Source: Chloroflexota bacterium (GTDB taxonomy: Bacteria; Chloroflexota; Anaerolineae; Promineifilales; Promineifilaceae). From it: DNA of 18,749 nucleotides. The notes below the pieces were generated by a model, which was not told the DNA's origin, made no database searches, and saw nothing but the letters and a program-made list of their open reading frames with translations. Positions 6,601-13,649 of the stretch are shown piece after piece. The stretch lies in contig QQUD01000891.1 of assembly GCA_008501785.1 (NCBI GenBank), positions 1 to 18,749 of the forward strand. The letters run 5' to 3'. Made by a program: the position numbers and the translations under genes. Positions within the stretch are counted from its first letter, which is position 1. Each line of letters opens with the position of its first letter.

Positions 6601-8006
6601 AGAGCTTTCTGTTTGTCTAAAACATCATCTATGTTATTGTCCGGCGAAAGATAATATTGATGCAGGCTATTGACTCGTGCTTCACCATCTCCAGCCATTG
6701 AATAGCGCAGTCCACCCCATCCCAGACCAAGCTCCGGTACTTCAATCGGCTTGCCGATAGATTTAACACATTTTAAGGAAAATTTTCGCGCCGCTTCAGC
6801 CTTTTGGATGAATTGCTCATACGCCAGATATTCTCTCAGGATGACGCTCTGGGCTGCAACTTTTATGACGCTATGTGCTTCATTGGTGCTGTGACTGATC
6901 GGCCGCACTTCATAAACATAAGCCCCGCTAAGTCCCCCATCAAATTGCCGCCTGACGGTTACCTCCTTATACTTTTCCTCTACAAACATTTTTTCTAACA
7001 CTACTTTTCCTTCTTCCGATAAGAGGTGATTGGGATCAACAATCCTTGGAGAAGTAATTGGGGGCAATTGATCAATATCACTTAACAAGGTGATCGTAGT
7101 TGACACTGGGGAGGCATAGGGTAAGGTTTGTATCTGTGGCTTGAGTTCACTCAGTGCTTCATCCATTTCGGTAACGGTTTGAAAGCGGGCAGTGGGGTCT
7201 TTGGCAAGGGCTTTGAGGATAACTTCTTCCAACTGAATAGGTAGAACTGGATAAATAGAGGTGGGCTGCGGGGGTTCCTCATCGCAAATAATGTGTTTAT
7301 CTGCCAGGGTCTTGATTTGAAAAGGCAGTTGGCCGGTTGTTAATTCGAACAGGATAATGCCTAATGAGTAAATATCAGAACGGCCGTCAACGCCTTGCGA
7401 ATTACATCCGGCTTGTTCTGGAGACATATAAGGTGGCGTTCCACTTACTCGTCGGGAGCTTCCTTCAACAGCTTCTTTGAGTTCGGCAATTCCAAAATCT
7501 GTTAAAATGGGTTGATAGCCAAATTCTGATGCTGTTTTTTTAGCCAGCATGATATTTTCAGCCTTCAGATCCAGGTGCCAGATATTTTTATCATGAGCCT
7601 TTTGCACTGCAGGACAAAGTTCGTGAATAAGCCAGATGGCTTCTTCTAGCCCCAGCCAAGATTGGTTGGCCCTTAATCTATGGAGGCGTTTGCCTAAATT
7701 TTCACCTTCGACGAAGTCCATAACAATATAAAGTCGATCTCGGTTGCGCCCCCCATTAAACCCAAAATCGTGAATAGAGACGGTCCCTGGGTCTTCACCA
7801 AGCTCGGCCATAATTTTTGCTTCGACCTGAAAAAGCTGACGAAACGCAGGCACTTCTGCATAATCCGGTCTGATGACTTTAATCGCGGAACGAATTGTGG
7901 GTATTTTATGGTGACGCGCTTCGTAGACTGTTCCCATCCCTCCTTCCTCGATTATTCTGATTGTTTCAAAATTTCCATAAAGCTCCTTGTGTTCCTTTTG
8001 AATCAT
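3618..8006 (-). CDS. Transmembrane Ser/Thr protein kinase with second kinase-like domain and TPR array
   Basis: A 1462-aa protein starting at ATG 8006, chosen for the AAGGAGAG just upstream rather than GTG 8039. Residues about 9-290 are a complete Hanks-type kinase: glycine loop EEGGMG at 20-25, lysine K43 in AIKVI, catalytic HLDLKAEN at 144-151, DFG at 170-172, and SPEQ at 195-198. Residues about 335-780 look like a second, aminoglycoside-phosphotransferase-like fold: VIKVA with K382, HGDLNLEN at 659-666, IDFAQ with D680. Its two lobes are separated by an unusually long insert. It could be a ternary-complex-associated (TCAD9-type) domain, from memory only. One TM segment lies at about 840-865. 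Then come an extracytoplasmic domain with YNASIVIWG (about 887-975) and eight or nine TPRs (about 1089-1417). It is probably a sensor kinase phosphorylating cytoplasmic proteins. Upstream are an IMPase and an ATPase/wHTH gene on the same strand. Confidence 0.93.
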   Translation of the reverse strand: MIQKEHKELYGNFETIRIIEEGGMGTVYEARHHKIPTIRSAIKVIRPDYAEVPAFRQLFQVEAKIMAELGEDPGTVSIHDFGFNGGRNRDRLYIVMDFVEGENLGKRLHRLRANQSWLGLEEAIWLIHELCPAVQKAHDKNIWHLDLKAENIMLAKKTASEFGYQPILTDFGIAELKEAVEGSSRRVSGTPPYMSPEQAGCNSQGVDGRSDIYSLGIILFELTTGQLPFQIKTLADKHIICDEEPPQPTSIYPVLPIQLEEVILKALAKDPTARFQTVTEMDEALSELKPQIQTLPYASPVSTTITLLSDIDQLPPITSPRIVDPNHLLSEEGKVVLEKMFVEEKYKEVTVRRQFDGGLSGAYVYEVRPISHSTNEAHSVIKVAAQSVILREYLAYEQFIQKAEAARKFSLKCVKSIGKPIEVPELGLGWGGLRYSMAGDGEARVNSLHQYYLSPDNNIDDVLDKQKALLKEMKNIWQSTGEVQAERSYSVRKHFSFLLPVDLVVDCPNDGSSIQAPAKIRSDVLLGEFKKGDPVRVVDQQFILVKVDPTNFALFLRSPAEVDSCYTLRLNFQSAEAMQPYVRYQIGHLIPHDIQGIVQSTRADSFHEILGKVLGTAVNWQQAPYLDLPVLNKMVPNPWLALEPTLAKFMDGIRSGVIHGDLNLENVLIETPGDALYLIDFAQMRQDKVLHDFLTYESRIITKIVAELCHDEGEQLPRIIYDFYCKLDQETFKIGQSTISHDIPEQLKKPFELLAQLRDEAKSYITSRSNNYQYYLGLIVYLLGTLRFKDLDAMQDKNGRSIPKQTAFWAAAAVCDILKPGPQKDTQKQRPQVATNQPKIVGIAVFLLASCTCVACLSGLLLYFNVSPPSVILLNRNGTEISAAAKDEILILIFTFSKPEKNDTEPEVGILYEIQDTVDREKDLEMVRVELTQHILNDEGESTTMAREIGEQYNASIVIWGEDTAGKIRVNFLELKHPDFEAASVHVTGDINQFDPLDDYLNKFVFKELPDHLEFLSLFAVSHSHYLNGQYDQAINLAECGVDEILSSDARSLDNPKPCNDRPPLLEDIKDEINDLLLYGNIPEGLDGALFRLGWLYGTPHGDPNNAIIYYTQAISLTQAISSDNSESIAVVAYNNRGIAYYELEQHDVAIADYTHAIEIDPEFAFAFYNRGIAYFEKGQDDVAITDNTRAQAIADYTRATEIDPDFAFPYNGRGIVYYDLEQYDDAIADYNRAIEIDPEYAFAFYNRGIAYYQKGQDDMTITDYTRAQAIADYTRATEIDPDFALPYNGRGIVYYDLEQYDDAIADYNRAIEIDPDFALAYTGLAKVNYKLKRYDDTLADFIRAIESDPDNANAHNGLCWVGSLLGKVDEVMINCKTAVELAPEDEKILDSRGLARALTGDYEGAIEDFEKVVEWFETEYTGNDKKVLKSKREDWISILKAGENPFTAKVLRELLLEIPDE
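4061..4522 (-). repeat. Two tandem 231-bp repeats inside the TPR region
   Basis: Copies at 4061-4291 and 4292-4522 differ at about 10 positions by eye (about 96% identity); the first 87 nt are identical. Each encodes 77 residues, one 34-aa TPR plus one 43-aa TPR. The longer one carries an extra nine residues through a duplicated AIADYTRA-like helix segment. A third, more diverged half-copy starts at 4523. The similarity points to a recent duplication, and the repeat may vary in copy number between strains. Confidence 0.9.
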
Positions 8007-8093
8007 TTCTCTCCTTTCCAGATTTTTGCTAAACAGCACATCAATATATGTTTTAATTGGTTATGTCTTTAGCGGTATGTAATTAGTTCATGA

Positions 8094-8915
8094 TCACGTA
8101 GCTCTGGATAACCTGGTTTTACTGCTGATTGCTTTCCGTACCTCCGCCACCACCAGCGGATGCCCTGCTACAATCGGCTCGGGCGTGGGGCAGCCATTCA
8201 CCAGCACGGTCAGGTCAACCGGCCGACCAGACAAGTAGCGTAATTCACCGCCCGCTTGCTGCAAAATGAGAACTCCCGCAGCGATGTCCCACAGCCTGGC
8301 TTGGGGAATGAAGGCAGCAGTGGCCGAACCGCGGGCGGTATAGACTAGGCTGGCATTCATGTTACCCAGGGCGCGAATTCGAGGGATATTGATCTCGAAA
8401 TGATAGTGTGCCCCGGCGCTGACGGCCAGGAAACCTAGACCATTCCAATCTGATGAAACAGTTTTGCGTAAAGGTTGCCCGTTACAATAAGTTCCGGCTG
8501 GCGTGGCGTAGGTTAGGTCTGCCAACAGCGGCATATGGTATAGTCCCATTACTGGCCTACTCTGGTAGAACAATCCTACCGAGATACCCCAGCCTGGCAA
8601 GCCGCGCACAAAACAAGTTGTGCCATCAAGCGCATCGATACCCCAGGTGTAAGGTGAACGGGTTTGAGGATAGCGACCTTCTTCGGCCAGTAGGTTGTGA
8701 TCTGGATAGGCAAGACGAATTTGGTTGGTTAAAAACTGCTCAAGCTTGAGGTCCGTGGTTGTAAGCAAGGTGCCATCAGCTTTTAATGGCAGTAGCTTTA
8801 CGCTTTCGAAATCACGCAACGCCATTTCACCGGCTTGTTTTACCCAGGTAATGGCTTGATCGAGTATAGTAGCTAACTCGTTTGGTTGAGGGGAGCGGCA
8901 AATTTGAGGTGACAT
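8094..8915 (-). CDS. Inositol monophosphatase family protein
   Basis: A 273-aa member of the IMPase superfamily of Mg2+-dependent, Li+-sensitive phosphatases. Metal- and substrate-binding motifs are in place: LLAEEG with E78/E79, WGIDALDGTTCFVRG with D94 and D97, and RLWDIAAG with D210 before the C-terminal helix. Substrate cannot be told from sequence; relatives act on inositol phosphates, histidinol phosphate, fructose bisphosphate or phosphoadenosine phosphate. Start ATG 8915 has AGGAG seven nt upstream. It lies between the ATPase/wHTH gene (136-nt gap) and the giant kinase (87-nt gap), all on one strand, so co-transcription is possible but the gaps are too wide to insist. Confidence 0.9.
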   Translation of the reverse strand: MSPQICRSPQPNELATILDQAITWVKQAGEMALRDFESVKLLPLKADGTLLTTTDLKLEQFLTNQIRLAYPDHNLLAEEGRYPQTRSPYTWGIDALDGTTCFVRGLPGWGISVGLFYQSRPVMGLYHMPLLADLTYATPAGTYCNGQPLRKTVSSDWNGLGFLAVSAGAHYHFEINIPRIRALGNMNASLVYTARGSATAAFIPQARLWDIAAGVLILQQAGGELRYLSGRPVDLTVLVNGCPTPEPIVAGHPLVVAEVRKAISSKTRLSRAT

Positions 8916-9051
8916 ATTTATCTCCTAAAGGTTGACTAAATTCTCCCAGTATAGTTAATTTTCGAGCCAAATTCTCTCGTTTAACGCTGATGAAACTGTG
9001 AGGAATCGTAAAAAATAAACCACCATAGTAAGCTTGACTGCTGCGCTTTCC

Positions 9052-10476
9052 TTACTGTTCTGGACGACCTTCTGGGTAAAGTTTGTACCCTCCTCTGGGG
9101 TGACGACCCCAGGAAATGATAAAACGCGGATTTGAGGAGTCCTCCTCAATCTTTTTACGCAATCCGGACACCAATTGTTGAACGTTGTTTACCATAATCG
9201 TTTTGTCATATTGTTCATCCAGGGTCCAAACTTCATTGAGCAATGTCTCGTATTCATGTTCCTTATGCGCTTCATGTTGCAACATAAAGGAGAGTAGCGT
9301 CCGTTCCTGTGGCGTTAAATTTGTTACCAGGGTTTCCCCCTGGAATAGCTCATTTGTGACTGAGTCGAGGCGCAGGCCACCCCGGCTGACCGGTCCCATC
9401 ATTTCGATATAGGCCGCCAGTAGTTTGCCCCTCATTTGCCAGCCGGGTCCCCTTTTAAAGCACAGACCTTTTTCAGCCAGACGCCGTAAAGTAGCATCTC
9501 GTTCGATTTCCAACAGTGAGGTCCCTTTGCTGCCGGATTTCTTATGTTTGGACGGCTGTTGTCTCTTGTGGATGGTTGCTAGAGTAAACTGTTCTATCTG
9601 GGTCAATCCGTGCCACAACTTGGTTAGCTGCTGTTCCACGACCGGTTCGGTTATCAATATCTTGTGCCAATCAGTCAAGGATGGTTTGTCGGATTGATTC
9701 AACCACCATAGTCCAATCGCTCGCAGCAATGAGGGGAAGCCTCCGCTAAGGGTTAACATAGTCTGGACCTCTGCTGTGGTAGGTGACTGCGGTGCGGAAT
9801 AAGTAGTCTGGTTGATCACCCAACGAGCATCGGCTTCGTTCATGGCCCCGACCCAGCAGATTTGGTAAAGGAGTAATCCAGAGAATGTATCTGTAAAGCC
9901 TTTTGCGTCGGATAGGTAAGCTGCTTCTTGAGTCATTCCGGCGATAAAACAAAGGGTGTCTCTAAAGCTGTCGCGCAGGCCACGCAAAGTGTCGAGTGTT
10001 TGTGGGCGGGTGGACTGAGTAAAACGATCAAAGTGATTGAGTGCCAGGACCAACTGGACTTCCTTCTCCTGCAGAGCAAAGAGCAGTTCGTGTAAACCAC
10101 TTTGGGCTAGAAAAGGGCTTTGGGTAGGTCGATATTCCTGATAAAAGGCAACAATTGTTTCTTGAAGGTGGCTGGGAAAACGGTGGCGTACCCAATAGAT
10201 AGCCCGCAGGATGACCAGGTAAAGTGTGATCGGGTCGTGAGAGGGCAAGTGATTAAGGTCTATGGGGACGAGGATAATGGTTCCGGTCTCCGGCGGTAAA
10301 TAGCCCTGGACAATGTCGGGGCGGTGACATAAAAAGTTGAGCAGTGTGCTTCGCCCACAGCCGGGCAATCCAATCACTGTGCCACTTTCGCAGGTTGCTA
10401 TCCAACGGGTTAAAAGGCGCATCTCGTCGGCGCGGTAGGTTTGAGGATAGCGTTCCCAAACGCGTAGGTTAGGCAT
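9052..10476 (-). CDS. AAA/STAND-like ATPase with C-terminal OmpR-type winged helix
   Basis: A 474-aa protein. The N-terminal part (about 1-300) is a P-loop NTPase: Walker A GLPGCGRST at 36-44 and Walker B-like VLALNHFDRF near 143-152, followed by a sensor-like ITEP and helical region. The C-terminal 90 residues are an OmpR/PhoB-type winged helix: LTPQERTLLSFML, NNVQQLVSGLRKKIEED as recognition helix, and HPRGGYKLY as wing. It is probably a DNA-binding regulator whose activity depends on nucleotide or ligand sensing. Walker A has Arg in place of the usual Lys, and Walker B has NH where DE is common, so catalysis may be weak or lost. ATG 10476 is preceded by GGAGG. Target genes are unknown; the IMPase and giant kinase lie directly downstream. 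Confidence 0.85.
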   Translation of the reverse strand: MPNLRVWERYPQTYRADEMRLLTRWIATCESGTVIGLPGCGRSTLLNFLCHRPDIVQGYLPPETGTIILVPIDLNHLPSHDPITLYLVILRAIYWVRHRFPSHLQETIVAFYQEYRPTQSPFLAQSGLHELLFALQEKEVQLVLALNHFDRFTQSTRPQTLDTLRGLRDSFRDTLCFIAGMTQEAAYLSDAKGFTDTFSGLLLYQICWVGAMNEADARWVINQTTYSAPQSPTTAEVQTMLTLSGGFPSLLRAIGLWWLNQSDKPSLTDWHKILITEPVVEQQLTKLWHGLTQIEQFTLATIHKRQQPSKHKKSGSKGTSLLEIERDATLRRLAEKGLCFKRGPGWQMRGKLLAAYIEMMGPVSRGGLRLDSVTNELFQGETLVTNLTPQERTLLSFMLQHEAHKEHEYETLLNEVWTLDEQYDKTIMVNNVQQLVSGLRKKIEEDSSNPRFIISWGRHPRGGYKLYPEGRPEQ

Positions 10477-10660
10477 GGTTCCTCCACATTTTCCTTACAT
10501 TTGTGAACTTTAATTAGTGTTGTATGCTAATCTCGTTGTTGTTTTACAAAATATGGCGAATAAGGTTCCAATACACCTTCAAAACAAGCATAGGAAAACT
10601 ATAGTTTATTTACATGTTTCCGACAAGTTTCACATTAATCATGTGCATTTGACTGGGTGA
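10477..10660. other. Gene-free spacer
   Basis: AT-rich 184-nt spacer between the ATPase/wHTH gene (minus) and the third fumarase fragment (plus). It must hold the promoter of the minus-strand gene, but only weak boxes are visible (a TTGTAA and CATACA pair 17 nt apart). No ORF, RNA or repeat is recognised. Confidence 0.4.
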
Positions 10661-10791
10661 GGAAAGCGATGTGGGTGATTCGCGTTGAAGATTTCCCCGT
10701 CGTAGTCACGATGGACAGCCACGGCGGCAGCATTCACAAGCACATTGAAGCAGAGTCGCAGGGCAAGTTTGCTAAGATTGTTGGCGTTTAA
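10661..10791 (+). pseudogene. Truncated class I fumarate hydratase 3' end (copy 3)
   Basis: The last 43 codons of the fumarase reading frame, ending at TAA 10789-10791 (EAMWVI-like start, VEDFPVVVTMDSHG, then IEAESQGKFAKIVGV). By eye about 85% identical to copy 1 in DNA, with most differences silent. An ATG at 10669 within it opens a 40-aa frame and happens to have GAGGA six nt upstream, so a short peptide could be made, but no fumarase function is possible. It carries the same terminator as copy 1. Together with copies 1 and 2 it forms a set of direct repeats in the same orientation. Confidence 0.8.
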
Positions 10792-10821
10792 AGAAATACG
10801 AATTTAACGAATTGATGAATG

Positions 10822-10856
10822 GCACGAATGTCTTTTGGATGTTCGTGCTTTTTTTT
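10822..10856 (+). terminator. Rho-independent terminator after fumarase copy 3
   Basis: GCACGAA (10822-10828) pairs with TTCGTGC (10842-10848) and is followed by eight T residues (10849-10856). Loop and flanks closely match the hairpin at 196-235. Confidence 0.85.
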
Positions 10857-10919
10857 GTGGAGGAAACGGCCGTTTCCCCTAAATGCCCCTCTGAAATTAT
10901 CAGCATAAACTGTGTTATT

Positions 10920-12521
10920 TTATCTCTTTGATTGTTTGATGATTTTTTGAGTTGCGTACCACCCTGTTAGCATGGCAATGGGTACACCTGCAGGCGCATA
11001 TGCCCACTGACCAGCTTTAAATACGCCTGGAATCGAGGTTAAAACAGAATTTGGAATATCTTTCAATTTATCGACCACAGGGATGTTTGTTTCAAAAGAC
11101 CAGCCGGTAATCGCCCCCTCAGAACTTCCAGAAACCTTATTAATTGTCAGTGGTGACGATGAAAATTTAAAGAGGATGTCATTATCAAATCCATCATAAA
11201 GGGTTTCAGAAAAAATTCTAACAATGCAGTTTTCCAATGTCTCTTTAAACTCATCATACCAGCCAGCTTTTTCAATTTTTTTGATAATTTCATAATCAAA
11301 TAGACAGCTTATCAAAACGCCTGTTTGTCCCTCCGGCGCTAAGGTTGGGTCGCGGAGCACGGGCACAGAAACTTCATACGTGTTTAAATTACAGAACTTG
11401 TCTAACCAGGTTAATATCTCCCCTTTGGATTTACTGTCAAAATCATCTATGAGATTTTCTCTTTCCCCGCGAATCGTCTCTCCTAAGCCTGTTTTTGAAG
11501 GGGTATAGAATAGATGCTCACCACCGTTTGTTTGAAAATAGGAAGGTGGACGATCTACAGCAATAAACAAAATGAAGACAGATTCCGCTCCTTTGGCAGA
11601 AAGAATTATCTGAGCCTCAGATTCGATTTTATGTGTTAGTTTTGCATCTAATCCTACTGGGTTCAGGTTTCGATAAAGCGTTTTTAAATCTGCTGCCCAT
11701 ATTAGCTGATCATAGCTGTAGTGATTGCCGTCTGAGTCTTCGACTGTCGATTCTGATGGATTGACTTCAATAATTTGCGTATTCAGTTTTATTTCGCCGC
11801 CCCAATCCAATATCTTTTCTTTCAAAATATTGGCCAAAGCAACGGTTCCACCTTTTGGATAAAAATAATCAAGGTAAACGTAGAAATAACCCAACGCGAA
11901 ATTGGTAGGCGTTTTCCTGAAAAACAGTTGGGTCAATATATCGATTAAAGAGCGGTTGTCGGTTAGCCGTTCCAGACTTTCTTCCATTGGCATGTTAAAC
12001 TGATTCAACTTTTTCAAAGCGTGTAGAAATTTAAATGTCCAGGGAATTAATTCTCTAAAAATGAATTTTTTGTTGTTCTTTAGGTCTACAAAATTAGGAT
12101 TGTCAAATTCATATAAAACTTTTGTGTACTCAGATAATTTGTAAATGATGGATATTATTTTTTCTATATCCTCAATGTTTTCGGGATACAATTTGCAGAG
12201 TACCCGTTTGTATTCCTCGGCGGCTTCCATTGAATCGATACAAAATAGTTCATCTTCAATGCCGATGGAAATTTTATTGTCTAAAAAGTCCCAACTGATG
12301 CCTAAATCTTTTAGCATTGGCTTAACAATGCCGGAATTGACAAAGGCCCTTGGACCGGAGTCAAAGAAAAATCCATTGGTTTCAAAGGTATGTAACAATC
12401 CACCTGTACGATCATTTTTATCTAGTAGTAAAACGTTGAAATTGTCCCTAGCCAAATAGGCGGCTGCTGTTAAACCTGCCATGCCAGCGCCAACAATTAC
12501 GATTCTTTTTTCCGTTGTCAA
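10920..12521 (-). CDS. Phytoene desaturase/carotenoid isomerase-like FAD oxidoreductase
   Basis: A 533-aa flavoprotein. The N-terminus has the Rossmann motif IVIVGAGMAGLTAA (GxGxxG at 11-16), an acidic end of the second strand at D34, then RTGGLL, the usual FAD-binding signature. The C-terminus ends with VFKAGQWAYAPAGVPIAMLTG, the second FAD contact typical of CrtI/CrtISO and retinol-saturase relatives. These enzymes desaturate, isomerise or saturate polyene and isoprenoid chains; the substrate here is unknown. The start is TTG 12521, inside the SDR stop (TTGA, 4-nt overlap) with AGGTGA upstream; the next Met would lose the GxGxxG, so TTG is needed. It forms a two-gene unit with the SDR. The pair looks more AT-rich than its neighbours, which could mean later acquisition. 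Confidence 0.88.
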   Translation of the reverse strand: MTTEKRIVIVGAGMAGLTAAAYLARDNFNVLLLDKNDRTGGLLHTFETNGFFFDSGPRAFVNSGIVKPMLKDLGISWDFLDNKISIGIEDELFCIDSMEAAEEYKRVLCKLYPENIEDIEKIISIIYKLSEYTKVLYEFDNPNFVDLKNNKKFIFRELIPWTFKFLHALKKLNQFNMPMEESLERLTDNRSLIDILTQLFFRKTPTNFALGYFYVYLDYFYPKGGTVALANILKEKILDWGGEIKLNTQIIEVNPSESTVEDSDGNHYSYDQLIWAADLKTLYRNLNPVGLDAKLTHKIESEAQIILSAKGAESVFILFIAVDRPPSYFQTNGGEHLFYTPSKTGLGETIRGERENLIDDFDSKSKGEILTWLDKFCNLNTYEVSVPVLRDPTLAPEGQTGVLISCLFDYEIIKKIEKAGWYDEFKETLENCIVRIFSETLYDGFDNDILFKFSSSPLTINKVSGSSEGAITGWSFETNIPVVDKLKDIPNSVLTSIPGVFKAGQWAYAPAGVPIAMLTGWYATQKIIKQSKR

Positions 12522-13456
12522 TTTAGTTCACCTAGCTTTTTACTTATTGCCCACAATTCTTCTGCTGCGTCCTTGTCCAATGCTGGGGGGGCAGGTTCTT
12601 CTTCTGTGGTGAGATTAAAAAACTTGCCAGAAATGTTGTTTAAATCAGCAGAAACACCCAGGTAATAAAGGGCTTCTGCAGAAACATGTGAAGATTGGGC
12701 TGTTCTATCAACAATTAACCGCTTGAAGAACTTGTAAATTCTTCCATTGTTTTGACCACTGTTTGTTTTGACATTGCCGGGGTGCATCGCATTGATGGTG
12801 ACGCCGGTTCCGGCAAATTGCTCGTTGAATTTTAACATTGATAGCAGTTGCGCAGTTTTTGCCGCGCCATAACTCCGCAAGCCAGCGTAAAAATGTTTTT
12901 CCCAGGCGAGATCGTCTAAATATAATCCGGAAACAGCGAATCGATGTGCTTCAGAATTGACAAATAGGATGCGCCCTTTATTTTGGGTGATGAGTTTTTC
13001 TCTAAGGTAGTGATTTAAAACAAAGGTGCTGAGATAATTTGTTTGAAACACCATTTCCAGCTTGTCTTCTGTAAACGTCCTTTTGGTTACGAATACACCG
13101 GCATTGTGAATGAGTACATCGATGTTTCTGTCGTATGCTGCCAATTGTTTTCCGACAGCGTGAACGTCTGCTAATTTTGAAAAATCTGCAAGTATGTAGG
13201 TGCAGTTTGTGTTGAATTCTCTTTTTAATGTTTCACACAGTTCTATTGATTTTTGTTCGTTTCTGTTGACCGTTAAAATATCGGCTCCATATGATGCGTA
13301 TTTTTTTGCGGTTGCATAACCGATTCCTGAGGTTGCTCCGGTGATGACAAGTAAACGGCCGTTAAACGCATCCGTACAAATTTTAGGGTCTAATTTTAAA
13401 TTGCGCACCATTGCGCCAATATTAGACCATTTATACGCTTTTAGATATCTTCTCAA
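12518..13456 (-). CDS. Short-chain dehydrogenase/reductase, retinol-dehydrogenase-like
   Basis: A 312-aa classical-type SDR using NAD(P)H. Visible: cofactor motif TGATSGIG at 39-46, HNAG at 117-120, catalytic S168 in FVNSEAH and the SYGAAK site with Y196 and K200, then the MHPGNVKT segment after the active site. Arg65 after the second strand (VNRNE) suggests NADP preference. Its pattern is closest to WW-domain oxidoreductase/retinol dehydrogenase relatives. It starts with TTG 13456, four nt after GGAGG, and overlaps the downstream flavoprotein, so the two probably act on one substrate, perhaps an isoprenoid alcohol or aldehyde (inference). Confidence 0.9.
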   Translation of the reverse strand: MRRYLKAYKWSNIGAMVRNLKLDPKICTDAFNGRLLVITGATSGIGYATAKKYASYGADILTVNRNEQKSIELCETLKREFNTNCTYILADFSKLADVHAVGKQLAAYDRNIDVLIHNAGVFVTKRTFTEDKLEMVFQTNYLSTFVLNHYLREKLITQNKGRILFVNSEAHRFAVSGLYLDDLAWEKHFYAGLRSYGAAKTAQLLSMLKFNEQFAGTGVTINAMHPGNVKTNSGQNNGRIYKFFKRLIVDRTAQSSHVSAEALYYLGVSADLNNISGKFFNLTTEEEPAPPALDKDAAEELWAISKKLGELN

Positions 13457-13528
13457 GTTGCCTCCAAGGCATATGGATGTCTAAATGGAAATCTGTATTG
13501 CTCCCTGATACCCTGCTTCACTACTTAA

Positions 13529-13558
13529 ATTATAGATTGATTGTGGTTTTCAAGAAAA
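13529..13558 (-). promoter_or_regulatory. Possible promoter of the SDR-flavoprotein pair
   Basis: The minus strand holds a perfect TATAAT (complement of 13529-13534) about 75 nt before the SDR start. The -35 region is poor: a TTGAAA lies only 13 nt away, and at 17 nt the match is weak. The call rests on the -10 box and position. Confidence 0.35.
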
Positions 13559-13633
13559 TTTATTAATAATTAATATTCCTTGATTATGGAGAAAGGCGGC
13601 TGGAAGCAATGGAAGGAGGGGGGAACGTTTTGG

Positions 13634-13649
13634 AAAACGGCCGTTTTCA
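13634..13649. repeat. Extended ACGGCCGT palindrome
   Basis: The ten ACGGCCGT sites in the window start at 1343, 3868, 5607, 6154, 7380, 10866, 13355, 13637, 15036 and 16520. In spacers the symmetry is longer: GGAAACGGCCGTTTCC near 10863, GAAAACGGCCGTTTTC here, GGGAAACGGCCGTTTCCC near 15031, and a G6/C6-flanked version with one base missing near 16514. Confidence 0.85.

Noticed and set aside
1222..10660. Calling the whole block an integrative element
   Set aside because: No integrase, transposase or relaxase is in the window and no short exact att core can be defined, so it is given only as a finding.
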